Numbered from the stretch's first letter, positions 17,409 through 25,938 are shown. The stretch is 64,000 nucleotides of DNA from Mumia sp. zg.B17 (GCF_019550915.1 NZ_JAHWCI010000008.1:1-64000); one strand, 5' to 3'. Numbers and translations: made by a program. Notes: generated by a model from the letters alone, not told the origin.

Positions 17409-18569
17409 TTGCGCACCCACCGATCCGTGCTTGTTGCCCACCCGTCCGCCGACGTCTACGGATCTGATCTCCAGCTCCTGGAGAGCGTGTCGGCGATCGT
17501 GGAGCGTGGCGGCCAGGTCCGCACGGTGGTTCCGGAGGACGGGCCGCTCGTCGAACGGTTGCGAGAGCGAGGTGCCACCGTCGACGTCGTGTCGTTCCCG
17601 GTGCTCCGCAAGAGTCTGCTGTCTCCGGTCGGACTGCTCGGGCTCCTGCTGTCCCTCCTCCGGGCGTTTCCCCGACTCCTCCGGGCGTGCGACCCGTCAC
17701 AGGTCGACGTCGTCCTCGTCAACACCGTCACCATCCCCTGGTGGTTGCTCGCGGCCCGTCTGCGCGGCGTCCGGACGGTCTGCCACGTCCACGAGGCCGA
17801 GGACGAGGGCAACGCCGTCGTGCTCGCCGCTCTCGCCGCACCGAACCTGCTCGCCGGGTCGATCGTCGTCAACAGCAACGCGTCGGCCGCTGCGCTGACG
17901 CGCCGTGCGGGCCTGCTGCGCCGCCGGATCGTGGTGGTCCACAACGGTGTTCCCGGGCCTGACACGAGGCCCGAGCCTCCCCGGGCCCGTCGACCGGGAG
18001 ATCCGGCCAGGCTCGTCGTCGTCGCACGGGTGTCCCCTCGCAAGGGGGTCGATGTCGCTCTCGATGCCACGGCGCTGCTGCGGCAGCGCGGCCACGACGT
18101 GACGCTCGACGTCTGCGGCTCGGTGTTCCCTGGCTACGAGTGGTTCGAGCGCGAGCTCCGGGCCCGGGCCGCACAGACGCCGTTGGAGGGTGCCGTGACG
18201 CTGCACGGATACGTGTCCCCGACCTGGCCCGTGCTGGCGGCGGCAGACGTCGTCCTCGTGCCGTCGCGCGTCGAGCCCTTCGGCAACACCGCCGTCGAGG
18301 CGCTGCGTGCCCGGCGGCCGCTCGTCGCGTCCGGTGTCCAGGGCCTGATGGAGATCGTCGAGGACGGGGAGACCGGCCTGCTGGCGGAGCCTGGCGATGC
18401 CGAGGACCTCGCCGACGCGGTCGAACGCTTCCTGGCTGATCCGACGTGGGCCGCCGAGGTGGCCGAGGCGGGTGAGGCCGAGGCACGGGCGCGGTTCTCC
18501 GTCGCGGCCTATCGCGAGAGGATCGCCGCGGCGCTGGGAGTCGCCTCGCCCGCGGCGATCAGCTGTTGA
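17409..18569 (+). CDS. GT4 family glycosyltransferase
   Basis: A 386-residue GT-B enzyme. VVAHPSADVYGSDLQLLES near the N-terminus and VVVARVSPRKGVDVALDA plus RVEPFGNTAVEALRARRPLV (the E-x7-E donor motif) near the C-terminus define GT4. I choose the TTG at 17409 because AGGAGG sits about five bases upstream. A GTG at 17346 overlapping the GtrA stop is the alternative and would add 21 residues. It overlaps the convergent pth gene by 11 bases at its end. Probably the last enzyme of the envelope-glycan locus. Confidence 0.85.
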   Translation: MRTHRSVLVAHPSADVYGSDLQLLESVSAIVERGGQVRTVVPEDGPLVERLRERGATVDVVSFPVLRKSLLSPVGLLGLLLSLLRAFPRLLRACDPSQVDVVLVNTVTIPWWLLAARLRGVRTVCHVHEAEDEGNAVVLAALAAPNLLAGSIVVNSNASAAALTRRAGLLRRRIVVVHNGVPGPDTRPEPPRARRPGDPARLVVVARVSPRKGVDVALDATALLRQRGHDVTLDVCGSVFPGYEWFERELRARAAQTPLEGAVTLHGYVSPTWPVLAAADVVLVPSRVEPFGNTAVEALRARRPLVASGVQGLMEIVEDGETGLLAEPGDAEDLADAVERFLADPTWAAEVAEAGEAEARARFSVAAYRERIAAALGVASPAAISC

Positions 18570-19143
18570 ACTCGCGCTGTGCGACCTCGAGGCCCGAGGT
18601 GAGCAGTGTCTCGACGGCGTCCGCCGCGGTCTCGACGACCAGCGGCAGCTCCTTGCGCTCCGTGCTCGAGAACGGCTTGAGCACGTAGTCGGCAGGGCTC
18701 TGGCGACCGGGCGGACGACCGATGCCCACCCGCACCTTGTAGTAGTCGCCGGTGCCCAGCGACGCGCGGATGGACTTCAGCCCGTTGTGGCCGTTGTCCC
18801 CGCCGCCCAGCTTGACGCGCATGGTCTCGTACGGGAGGTCGAGCTCGTCGTAGACCACGACGAGCTGCTCGGACGGCACCTTGTAGAACGTCGCCAACGC
18901 CTTGACGGCACCGCCGCTCTCGTTCATGTAGCCGCGTGAGCGGCCGAGCACGACGCGGACGCCGGAAGGGCCGCCGAGGCGACCCTCCACGACGTCCGCG
19001 CGCGTGGGCTTGTGCGACTTCCAGCGGCCACCCGCTCTCTCAGCGAGGGCGTCGGCGACCATGTAGCCGATGTTGTGACGCGTCTGGGCGTACCCGGGTC
19101 CGGGGTTGCCCAGGCCGACGACGAGCCATGGCGATTCCGTCAT
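18559..19143 (-). CDS. pth: peptidyl-tRNA hydrolase
   Basis: Releases tRNA from peptidyl-tRNA drop-off products in the cytoplasm. At 194 residues it has the normal length. GLGNPGPGYAQTRHNIGYMV carries the conserved Asn and catalytic His, VVYDELDLP the catalytic Asp, and GGGDNGHNGLKSI the second Asn. The ATG at 19143 starts just before the conserved core. It lies 59 bases after rplY on the same strand, the usual actinobacterial order. Confidence 0.95.
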   Translation of the reverse strand: MTESPWLVVGLGNPGPGYAQTRHNIGYMVADALAERAGGRWKSHKPTRADVVEGRLGGPSGVRVVLGRSRGYMNESGGAVKALATFYKVPSEQLVVVYDELDLPYETMRVKLGGGDNGHNGLKSIRASLGTGDYYKVRVGIGRPPGRQSPADYVLKPFSSTERKELPLVVETAADAVETLLTSGLEVAQREFNS

Positions 19144-19202
19144 GGCGTCGTCGTTCTCCTGCTCGCGTCGGTGAGCCGGGGCTCGGAAGATCCGTCCCAG
19201 GA

Positions 19203-19865
19203 TCACTCGGCGGGTGCGGCCTCGGTCTGCTCGGCCTCGGCGGCCTCGGCGGCCTCGGCCTGCGACTCGTCACGCTCGATGCCGGCCTCGGCCTCGGCCT
19301 CCTCCAGCTCGGCCTCGACCTGCGCCGCGGTGGGCTCGGCCACGATGTTGACGATCAGCAGATCGCCGTCGACGGCCAGCGACGAGCCCTTGGCCAGATC
19401 CAGGTCGGACGCGTGGATCTGAGCACCGGCGTCGAGGCCCTCGACCGAGACCTCGATCTGCTCGGGCAGGTGCGTCGCCTCGGCCTCGATGGGGACCGAG
19501 GAGTTCTCGGTGACGACCATCGAACCGCTCACCGACTCGCCGGTGACGACGATCGGGATGTCGACGGTGACCTTCTCGCCCTTGCGGACGACCAGGAGGT
19601 CGGCGTGCTCGATGAAGCCCTTGATCGGGTCGCGCTGGACCTGCTTGGGGAGGACCAGCTGGGCGTCCCCGTCGACGTCGACCGACAGCAGCGCGTTGGG
19701 CTGCTTGAGCGCCAGCATGAGGTCGTGGCCTGGCAGCATCACGTGGATCGGATCGATGCCGTGGCCGTAGAGGACGGCAGGAACCTTGTTGTCGCGACGG
19801 ATACGGCGAGCGGCGCCCTTGCCGAACTCGGTACGCGTCTCAGCCTTGATCTTGATCTCGGACAC
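19203..19865 (-). CDS. rplY: large ribosomal subunit protein bL25 (Ctc form)
   Basis: A 220-residue 5S-rRNA-binding protein of the long Ctc/TL5 type. The N-terminal L25 domain (about 1-90) includes GKGAARRIRRDNKVPAVLYG. The C-terminal beta domain (about 95-180) contains LPEQIEVSVEGLDAG. An acidic Ala/Glu-rich tail follows. The GTG start has AAGGAG ten bases upstream. The gene is preceded by a 140-base leader with strong secondary-structure potential, described separately. It lies between prs and pth. Confidence 0.95.
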   Translation of the reverse strand: MSEIKIKAETRTEFGKGAARRIRRDNKVPAVLYGHGIDPIHVMLPGHDLMLALKQPNALLSVDVDGDAQLVLPKQVQRDPIKGFIEHADLLVVRKGEKVTVDIPIVVTGESVSGSMVVTENSSVPIEAEATHLPEQIEVSVEGLDAGAQIHASDLDLAKGSSLAVDGDLLIVNIVAEPTAAQVEAELEEAEAEAGIERDESQAEAAEAAEAEQTEAAPAE

Positions 19866-19907
19866 GGCGGAACTGCTCCTTAAAAGCGGGGTCTTCGTGC
19901 GGGTCGC

Positions 19908-20004
19908 GCCTCGGCGACGGTGGTCTTTCGGACGGCCGCATCGCGCACTGAGTCCAAGACACCAAGTCGATCACGGCTGACGGAAAGCCAACCCTCGCCG
20001 AGGC
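19908..20004 (-). promoter_or_regulatory. structured 5' leader of rplY (candidate RNA element)
   Basis: In the rplY leader, GCCTCGGCGA and TCGCCGAGGC form a perfect 10-bp helix (19908-19917 with 19995-20004). After one mismatch, three more pairs (GGT/ACC) are possible. The helix closes a domain of about 77 bases that can form smaller hairpins, such as GGCT-AGCC and GTC-CGAAA-GAC. The outer strand begins about three bases after the predicted transcription start, which is typical of a structured regulatory leader. I cannot match it to a named riboswitch or leader family. Confidence 0.5.
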
Positions 20005-20013
20005 AACTTCCCC

Positions 20014-20019
20014 ATCATA
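20014..20019 (-). promoter_or_regulatory. -10 hexamer of the rplY promoter
   Basis: TATGAT on the - strand, with TCGACA 18 bases upstream as a candidate -35. It predicts a start near 20007 and a leader of about 140 bases. Confidence 0.5.
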
Positions 20020-20073
20020 CAAGGGCGGAGGCAAGGCTGTCGAAGCGGGCTTCGAGACGGGTACGGCGGAGGC

Positions 20074-21054
20074 TCAGGCCTTGCCGTCGAACAGGCTCGT
20101 GACGGACCCGTCCTCGAAGACCTCACGGATGGCCTTCCCGAGCAGCGGCGCGATGGAGAGCTCGGTCAGCTTGTCGAACCGCTTGTCCTCGGACAGCGGC
20201 AGCGTGTCGGTGATGATCACCTCGGCTGCCGAACAGCTTGCGAGTCGCTCGACCGCCGGCCCCGAGAAGACGGCGTGGGTCGCCGCGATGACGACGTCGG
20301 CGGCTCCGGCGTTCATCAGCGCCTCGCACGCCTGGACGATGGTGCCGCCGGTGTCGATGAGGTCGTCGACCAGGACGCAGGTGCGACCCTCGACCTCACC
20401 GACGACGCGGTTGGCGATCGACGCGTTCGGACGGTCGATGTCGCGCGTCTTGTGGATGAACGCCAGCGGCACGCCGCCGAGCTTCTCGGCCCAGTTCTCG
20501 GCCACCTTGATGCGGCCCGCATCCGGCGACACGACGGCGAGCCGCTTGTCGCCGTAGCGCTCGAGGACGTACTCGGTGAGGATCGGCATCGCCATCAGGT
20601 GGTCGACCGGGCCGTCGAAGAAGCCCTGGATCTGAGCGGTGTGGAGGTCGACGACCATCAGACGGTCGGCGCCGGCGGTGAGGAACAGGTCGGCCATGAG
20701 GCGCGCGGAGATGGGCTCGCGACCGCGGTGCTTCTTGTCCTGTCGGGCGTATCCGTAGAACGGCTGGATGACCGTGATCCGCTTGGCCGAGGCCCGCTTG
20801 AGGGCGTCGACCATGATGAGCTGCTCCATGATCGCCTCGTTGATCGGCGCGGAGTGGCTCTGGATCACGAACGCGTCCGAGCCGCGTACGGATTCCTGGT
20901 ATCGCACGTAGATCTCGCCGTTGGCGAAGTCGTACACCGACGTCGGGACGAGCGAGGTGCCGACCTCCTTGGCGACCTCCTCGGCGAGAGCGGGGTGGGC
21001 TCGACCCGAGAAGAGCATGAGGTTCTTCTCGGTGGTGCGCTTGATGCCGGTCAC
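20074..21054 (-). CDS. prs: ribose-phosphate pyrophosphokinase
   Basis: Makes PRPP from ribose 5-phosphate and ATP for nucleotide, His and Trp synthesis and, in actinobacteria, for decaprenyl-phosphoribose. It is a 326-residue class I enzyme. YARQDKKHRGREPISARL is the flexible catalytic loop, VVDLHTAQIQGFF the conserved mid motif, and CVLVDDLIDTGGTI the PRPP-binding loop. The GTG start overlaps the glmU stop (GTGA), with AGGAGA seven bases upstream, so glmU and prs are translationally coupled. Confidence 0.96.
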   Translation of the reverse strand: MTGIKRTTEKNLMLFSGRAHPALAEEVAKEVGTSLVPTSVYDFANGEIYVRYQESVRGSDAFVIQSHSAPINEAIMEQLIMVDALKRASAKRITVIQPFYGYARQDKKHRGREPISARLMADLFLTAGADRLMVVDLHTAQIQGFFDGPVDHLMAMPILTEYVLERYGDKRLAVVSPDAGRIKVAENWAEKLGGVPLAFIHKTRDIDRPNASIANRVVGEVEGRTCVLVDDLIDTGGTIVQACEALMNAGAADVVIAATHAVFSGPAVERLASCSAAEVIITDTLPLSEDKRFDKLTELSIAPLLGKAIREVFEDGSVTSLFDGKA

Positions 21055-22514
21055 GTGGGACTCTCCTGGGCGTCGTCGCTCTGGTCGCCGGCGGCCGCAC
21101 GGGCGGCCGCCTCGGCGGCTGGGGTCCCGGGGCGTTTCCTCGCGACCCACCCTTCTATCGTCCTCTGTGATCCAGCCGACACCGCAAGTGCCCCTGGCGG
21201 AACGTCCTCGCGGATCGTCGCTCCCGCACCGGTGAAGGCGCCCTCACCGACGCTCACCGGGGCGACGAACGTGTTGTTGCACGAGATGCGGGCGTGAGCG
21301 CCGATGGTCGTGCGGTTCTTCTTGACGCCGTCGTAGTTGGCAAAGATCGAGCCCGCGCCGATGTTGGCGCCCTCTCCGATGTCGCCGTCACCGACGTACG
21401 AGAGGTGAGGGACCTTCGCGCCGGGAGCCAGTCGGGTGTTCTTGGCCTCGACGAACGCACCGAGCTTGCCGCCGGCGCCCACCGTCGTGCCCGGGCGGAG
21501 GTAGCTGAACGGACCCACGGTCGCCTCCGCCTCGATCACCGACAGCGAGGCGTGGGTGCGGACCACGCTGGCGCCGTCACCGATCTCCATGTCCTGAAGC
21601 GTGCAGTCGGGACCGATCAGGGCGTCTTCGCCGATGCTCGTCGCGCCGAGGATCTGGGTGCCGGGCAGGATCGTGGTGTCGGGCCCGATCGAGACGTCGA
21701 CGTCGATCCAGGTCGTCGCCGGGTCGACCACGCTCACCCCGGCGAGCATGTGGCGCTCGACGATGCGGCGGTTGGCCTCGGCGGCGAGACGGGCGAGCTG
21801 GACGCGGGTGTTGACACCCTCGGTCTGCACGGCGTCGGCGATCTCGTACGCGCCGACCTCGCGGCCTTCGGCGACGGCGAGACCGATGAGGTCGGTGAGG
21901 TAGTACTCGCCCTGGGCGTTGTCGTTGCCGAGCGTCCGCAGCGCCTCGCGCGCCCATGCGAGATCGAAGGCGAGGATGCCGGAGTTGATCTCGTCGATCC
22001 TGCGCTGCTCGTCGGTGGCGTCGCGCTCCTCGACGATCTCGACGACGCCGCCGTCGGCGCCGCGGACGACGCGACCGTAGCCGTGGGGGTTCGCGACCTT
22101 CGCCGTGAGGACGCTGAGGGTACGGCCGTGCTGCCGGTGGTCCTCCACGAAGCGCTCGAGCGTCTCGGGCTCCAGCAACGGCACGTCGCCGTACAGCACG
22201 ACCACGCTGCCGACCGCCTCGTCGCCGAGGGAGGCCAGCCCGACCGCGACGGCGTGGCCCGTGCCGAGCTGCTCCTCCTGCACGGCCTGGATCACGTCGG
22301 GATCGACCTGGGCGAGGTGCTCCGCGACCTGTTCACGCTGGTTGCCGATCACCGCGACCACATGCTCCGGGGAGATCCCTCGGGCGGCGTGGAGCGCATG
22401 ACCGAGCAACGTTCGCCCGGCGAGGGGGTGGAGGACCTTCATGGTCTTGGACCGCATCCGGGTGCCGCCACCGGCGGCCAGCACCATCACGATGGTCGGA
22501 GCCTGCTCGCTCAC
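21051..22514 (-). CDS. glmU: bifunctional UDP-GlcNAc pyrophosphorylase / GlcN-1-P acetyltransferase
   Basis: A cytoplasmic enzyme of 487 residues for the last two steps to UDP-GlcNAc, the peptidoglycan precursor. The N-terminal uridylyltransferase has VLAAGGGTRMRSKTMKVLHP. The C-terminal left-handed beta-helix acetyltransferase (from about 255) contains LRPGTTVGAGGKLGAFVEAK and HLSYVGDGDIGEGANIGAG with its catalytic His. GTG at 22514 is chosen for GAGAGGA just upstream; the longer frame runs through the tRNA-Gln gene. Confidence 0.96.
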   Translation of the reverse strand: MSEQAPTIVMVLAAGGGTRMRSKTMKVLHPLAGRTLLGHALHAARGISPEHVVAVIGNQREQVAEHLAQVDPDVIQAVQEEQLGTGHAVAVGLASLGDEAVGSVVVLYGDVPLLEPETLERFVEDHRQHGRTLSVLTAKVANPHGYGRVVRGADGGVVEIVEERDATDEQRRIDEINSGILAFDLAWAREALRTLGNDNAQGEYYLTDLIGLAVAEGREVGAYEIADAVQTEGVNTRVQLARLAAEANRRIVERHMLAGVSVVDPATTWIDVDVSIGPDTTILPGTQILGATSIGEDALIGPDCTLQDMEIGDGASVVRTHASLSVIEAEATVGPFSYLRPGTTVGAGGKLGAFVEAKNTRLAPGAKVPHLSYVGDGDIGEGANIGAGSIFANYDGVKKNRTTIGAHARISCNNTFVAPVSVGEGAFTGAGATIREDVPPGALAVSAGSQRTIEGWVARKRPGTPAAEAAARAAAGDQSDDAQESPT

Positions 22515-22549
22515 GGGTTCCTCTCGTACCGACGACTCGGGCGGATGAG

Positions 22550-22629
22550 CTCCCCGGGTAGGAGTCGAACCTACGTCGCTTGATCCGCATTCAAAGTGCG
22601 GCGGGCCCTGCCGACAGACCAACCGGGGA
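22550..22629 (-). tRNA. tRNA-Gln (anticodon TTG)
   Basis: The acceptor stem TCCCCGG pairs with CCGGGGA, with discriminator G and no encoded CCA. The anticodon arm is CCGCA-CTTTGAA-TGCGG, giving TTG. The T arm is GTAGG-TTCGACT-CCTAC. D-loop G18G19 is present. The variable region appears about ten bases long and there is one extra base between the D and anticodon stems, so the gene spans about 80 bases, longer than a usual tRNA-Gln. It lies 35 bases before the glmU start. Confidence 0.85.
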
Positions 22630-22694
22630 TCATCCGCCCCCAGCGTACGGAACCAACGGGCCCCTGCACACACCGAGCCGGACGCCGGACCTCC

Positions 22695-24125
22695 TCAGTC
22701 CCGTCGCAGGCCCGACTCCCGACGCAGGGTCACCGTGCTCACCGCGACCCCGAGGAGCGCGGTCACCACCGGGACGAGCAGCGCGGCCCGGAAGCCGTCG
22801 AGCCCGATCGTCGCCGCGGGACCGGACACGGCAGCCAGGACCACCGCGACCGCGGCGAGCCCCAACGCCGACCCGAACTGGAAGGACGTCGACAGCAACC
22901 CGCCGGCAAGGCCCTGCTCGTGCGCAGCGACCCCGTTCGTCGCCTCGATCGTGAGCGGCCCGTACGCCAGCGCGAACGCGATGCTCACCAGGACGAAGGA
23001 GGGCAGCAGTGCCGCGTATGACCAGTCCGCCCCGAGCCGGAGCAGCGACGCGTAGGCGACGGCGGCGACCACGAACCCGCTGAGGAAGACCACCGTGTTG
23101 CCCCAACGCGCCACGAGCAGCGGCGTGACGGTCGGGGCCAGCACGGCGTCGAGGCCGAGCACCGCCATCGCCATCCCGGTCTCGACCTCCGACCATCCCC
23201 GCAGCTCCTGCAGGTACAGCACCATCACGAACTGGAACCCGACGAACGCGCCGACGAGCAGCAGCGCCGCGAGGTTGGCGCGGACCAGGCGCCCGGACCG
23301 GAGGATGCCGAGCCGTACGACCGGCGCCGGCGCCCGCCGTTCGAGGGCGACGAAGAGACCGAGCAGCGCGAGGCCCAGCACGCCGACCGCCACCGTCCTG
23401 AGCGCAGGCGCCTGCGGCGACTGCACCAGCGCCAGCACGACGAGCAGCATCGCCGAGGTGAGGGTGAGAGTCCCCCTCACGTCGAACCGCTCCCGCGCGG
23501 ACCCGTCGCCGCGCTCGTCGCGTGGGACGAGCGCGACGGCCCCGGCGAGCAGCACGGCCGACATGATGACCGGCGCGAAGAAGACCCACCGCCAGTCGAT
23601 CGCGGTGAGCAGGCCACCCGCCATCATCCCGAGGGAGAAGCCGCCGGCGGCGGCCCCGGAGTAGATCAAGAGGGCGCGGTCACGACGCGGCCCCTCAGCG
23701 AAGGTCGTGGTCACGAGCGCCAGACCGGCCGGGGTGAGGAAGCCGGCCGCGACTCCGGTCACGAAGCGGGAGACCACAAGCATCCACCCGTCGACCGCCA
23801 CACCTCCCAATCCGGAGAAGAGGAGGAAGACGACCAACCAGGTGAGGAAGGTCCGCCGGCGCCCGAGGACGTCGCTCGCGCGCCCCCCGAGCAGGACGAA
23901 ACCGCCGTAGCCGAGGGCGTACGCGCTGACGACCCACTGCAGCCCGGTGGTCGACATGTCGAGGTCTGCCCGGATGGACGGCAGGGCGACAGCCGTCATC
24001 GACAGGTCGATCCCCTCGAGGAAGATGGCGCCGCACAGGACGGCCAGCATCGCCGCGTCGCGGGCGCGCGCCCTCGATCGAGAGGGTTGCGCGGCGGTGT
24101 GCTCGGTGGGGACGCGTTCGTGCAT
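22695..24125 (-). CDS. MFS drug/proton antiporter, DHA2 (14-helix) type
   Basis: A 476-residue inner-membrane exporter with about fourteen hydrophobic helices. Motif A, LLGGRASDVLGRRRTFL, lies between helices 2 and 3. LDMSTTGLQWVVSAYALGYG is the typical DHA2 helix 1-2 region. It probably exports a toxic compound by proton exchange. ATG at 24125 has GAGGAG about seven bases upstream. It is transcribed divergently from an HxlR-type regulator with 62 bases between them, so the regulator probably represses it. The substrate is unknown. Confidence 0.88.
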   Translation of the reverse strand: MHERVPTEHTAAQPSRSRARARDAAMLAVLCGAIFLEGIDLSMTAVALPSIRADLDMSTTGLQWVVSAYALGYGGFVLLGGRASDVLGRRRTFLTWLVVFLLFSGLGGVAVDGWMLVVSRFVTGVAAGFLTPAGLALVTTTFAEGPRRDRALLIYSGAAAGGFSLGMMAGGLLTAIDWRWVFFAPVIMSAVLLAGAVALVPRDERGDGSARERFDVRGTLTLTSAMLLVVLALVQSPQAPALRTVAVGVLGLALLGLFVALERRAPAPVVRLGILRSGRLVRANLAALLLVGAFVGFQFVMVLYLQELRGWSEVETGMAMAVLGLDAVLAPTVTPLLVARWGNTVVFLSGFVVAAVAYASLLRLGADWSYAALLPSFVLVSIAFALAYGPLTIEATNGVAAHEQGLAGGLLSTSFQFGSALGLAAVAVVLAAVSGPAATIGLDGFRAALLVPVVTALLGVAVSTVTLRRESGLRRD

Positions 24126-24187
24126 GACGTGCTCCTCGTGTGGTTACTTCTTGTCACTGAGCCCATCGTGAGGAACCATGAGGACTT

Positions 24188-24643
24188 ATGGAAGAAGGCA
24201 CTTCAGAAGAACCGACGCACTGCGACGACACCGTCCCGTACGACGCCTTCCAGTGGGACTCGCGCGAGGACTGCGAGGTCCGCCAGATCCTGGACCGGGT
24301 GGCCGACAAGTGGTCTCTTCTCGTGATCTCCCTGGTCGGCAACCAGACCATGCGGTTCACCGAGCTCCGGCGGGCCATCGACGGCATCAGCCAGCGGATG
24401 CTCACGGTGACGCTCCGGCACCTCGAGCGCGACGGGCTGGTCGAGCGGACGGTCCACCCGGTGGTGCCACCGCGCGTGGACTACACGCTGACGCCGCTGG
24501 GGTGCACCCTGCTCGAGACGATCCAGTCGCTGGTCCGGTGGACCGAGGAGCACCAGAGCGAGGTGGCGAGGGCTCGAATGTCGTACGACCGCGCCCGAGC
24601 GGGCGTAAAAGTTGCTCAGGCGGGTACCGCCAGCAAGACTTAA
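24188..24643 (+). CDS. HxlR-family transcriptional regulator
   Basis: A winged-helix regulator of 151 residues. The HxlR core includes VADKWSLLVISLVGNQTMRF, FTELRRAIDGISQRMLTVTL and LERDGLVERTVHPVVPPRVD with the YTLTPLG wing end. CEVRQILDRVADKW contains the Cys that many redox- or electrophile-sensing HxlR proteins have at this position. ATG at 24188 follows GAGG. It faces the MFS exporter gene, its likely target. The 3' end reaches the palindrome in front of the desaturase gene. Confidence 0.85.
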   Translation: MEEGTSEEPTHCDDTVPYDAFQWDSREDCEVRQILDRVADKWSLLVISLVGNQTMRFTELRRAIDGISQRMLTVTLRHLERDGLVERTVHPVVPPRVDYTLTPLGCTLLETIQSLVRWTEEHQSEVARARMSYDRARAGVKVAQAGTASKT

Positions 24644-24661
24644 CCTACGCGCGCGTAGGTT
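24642..24661. promoter_or_regulatory. 20-bp perfect palindrome, operator candidate for the desaturase gene
   Basis: AACCTACGCGCGCGTAGGTT is a perfect palindrome centred 60 bases before the desaturase start and overlapping the last codon of the HxlR gene. Size and symmetry fit a TetR-type dimer-of-dimers operator. The TetR gene at 27255 is a candidate binder, but this is inference. Confidence 0.6.
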
Positions 24662-24710
24662 GAAACGCCCGCGCTCGCGCGAGACTGCCGTCGAACACGA
24701 GGACCTCCAC

Positions 24711-25676
24711 ATGTCAGTACGCACCGAGACCCCCCCGCTACACAACGAGGCCGGCTTCGGCGCCGAGGGCGCACCCCCCGGCAAGCCTGAGCAGATCATG
24801 CTCGGGATCTTCGTCGTGCTCCCGATCCTCGCCATCCTGGCCGCGGTGCCTGTCGCCTGGGGCGGCTGGCTCGGACCGCTCGACCTCGTCCTGCTGGCGG
24901 TCTTCTACGTGATCTCCACCCTCGGCGTCACCGTCGGCATGCACCGCCTCTTCACCCACAAGGCGTTCAAGCCCAATCGCGGGGTCAAGATCGCGCTGGG
25001 CGTGGCCGCCAGCCTGGCGATCCAGGGACCGATCACGCGCTGGGTCGCCGACCACCGCAAGCACCACAAGTTCTCCGACCGTGAGGGCGACCCGCACTCC
25101 CCGTGGCGCTACGGCGAGACGGTGCCCGCGCTCACCAAGGGCTTGGCCTACGCGCACCTGGGATGGATGTTCAACGCCGAGCAGACTCCTCAGCGCCAGT
25201 ACGCGCCCGACCTCCTGAAGGACCGCGACATCGTCCGGCTGTCGAAGCTCTTTCCGATGTGGGTGCTGATCTCCCTCGCCCTGCCGCCCGTGATCGGTGG
25301 CCTGGCGACATGGTCCTGGCAGGGCGCGGCGACCGCGTTCTTCTGGGGCTCCCTCGTCCGGCTCTTCCTCGTCCACCACGTGACGTGGTCCATCAACTCC
25401 ATCTGCCACACGGTCGGCGAGTCGCCGTTCAAGTCACGCGACCACTCCGGCAACGTGTGGTGGCTGGCGATCCCGTCGATGGGCGAGAGCTGGCACAACC
25501 TGCACCACGCCGACCCGACCTGCGCGCGCCACGGCGTGCTGCCCGGTCAGATCGACATCTCGGCCCGCGTCATCTGGCTCCTCGAGAAGGCGGGCTGGGT
25601 GCGCGACGTGCGGTGGCCCGTCCCGTCCCGGATCGAGGCCAAGCGCGTCGAGGCCACCGCGAGAGCCGCGGCCTGA
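24711..25676 (+). CDS. acyl-CoA/acyl-lipid delta-9 desaturase
   Basis: A membrane di-iron desaturase of 321 residues introducing a cis double bond into fatty acyl chains. All three His boxes are present: HRLFTH near 75, HRKHHKFSD near 112, and HNLHHADP near 263. Two hydrophobic hairpins lie at about 30-75 and 175-215. The start at ATG 24711 follows GAGGA; the upstream extension overlaps the palindrome and is rejected. Expected role: membrane-fluidity adjustment, with regulation through the palindrome upstream. The electron donor is not encoded nearby. Confidence 0.92.
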   Translation: MSVRTETPPLHNEAGFGAEGAPPGKPEQIMLGIFVVLPILAILAAVPVAWGGWLGPLDLVLLAVFYVISTLGVTVGMHRLFTHKAFKPNRGVKIALGVAASLAIQGPITRWVADHRKHHKFSDREGDPHSPWRYGETVPALTKGLAYAHLGWMFNAEQTPQRQYAPDLLKDRDIVRLSKLFPMWVLISLALPPVIGGLATWSWQGAATAFFWGSLVRLFLVHHVTWSINSICHTVGESPFKSRDHSGNVWWLAIPSMGESWHNLHHADPTCARHGVLPGQIDISARVIWLLEKAGWVRDVRWPVPSRIEAKRVEATARAAA

Positions 25677-25687
25677 CCTCTCGAGCG

Positions 25688-25713
25688 CCGCGGACGCGTC
25701 GCCGCGTCCGCGG
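25688..25713. terminator. GC-rich hairpin between convergent genes
   Basis: CCGCGGACGCG and CGCGTCCGCGG form a perfect 11-bp stem with loop TCGC, placed exactly between the desaturase stop and the stop of the small membrane protein. There is no T-run, so it would serve as a bidirectional, actinobacterial-style hairpin. Confidence 0.7.
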
Positions 25714-25938
25714 TTAGCTGTCCCGCTTGGTCTGGTGGGTGCCGATGTCGGCCTCGGCGATCCCGATCACGAGTGCCGAGATGGCGCCGAAGATGGCGAG
25801 AGCCGTCCCGATCGGCTCCCACGGGTTGCTGTTGAGGGTGCCGCCCCGGACGAGCAGCAGGATGGTGGCCCCGGTGATCACGAACGCCGCCACCACGGCG
25901 ACCACGAGACTCCACTTGGCCAGGGTGCTGAGATGCAT
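25714..25938 (-). CDS. small two-helix membrane protein, unknown function
   Basis: A 74-residue protein starting MHLSTLAKWSLVVAVVAAF. It has two hydrophobic helices, about residues 9-32 and 42-64, linked by RGGTLNSNPWEP, and a charged C-terminus. GAGGAGG lies about nine bases before the ATG at 25938, deciding a start well inside the longer open frame. I do not recognise the family. It is monocistronic between two hairpins. Confidence 0.6.
   Translation of the reverse strand: MHLSTLAKWSLVVAVVAAFVITGATILLLVRGGTLNSNPWEPIGTALAIFGAISALVIGIAEADIGTHQTKRDS

Noticed and set aside
24126-24187. HxlR operator between MFS and HxlR genes
   Set aside because: The 62-base gap must contain a control site, but no symmetric sequence stands out clearly enough to report.
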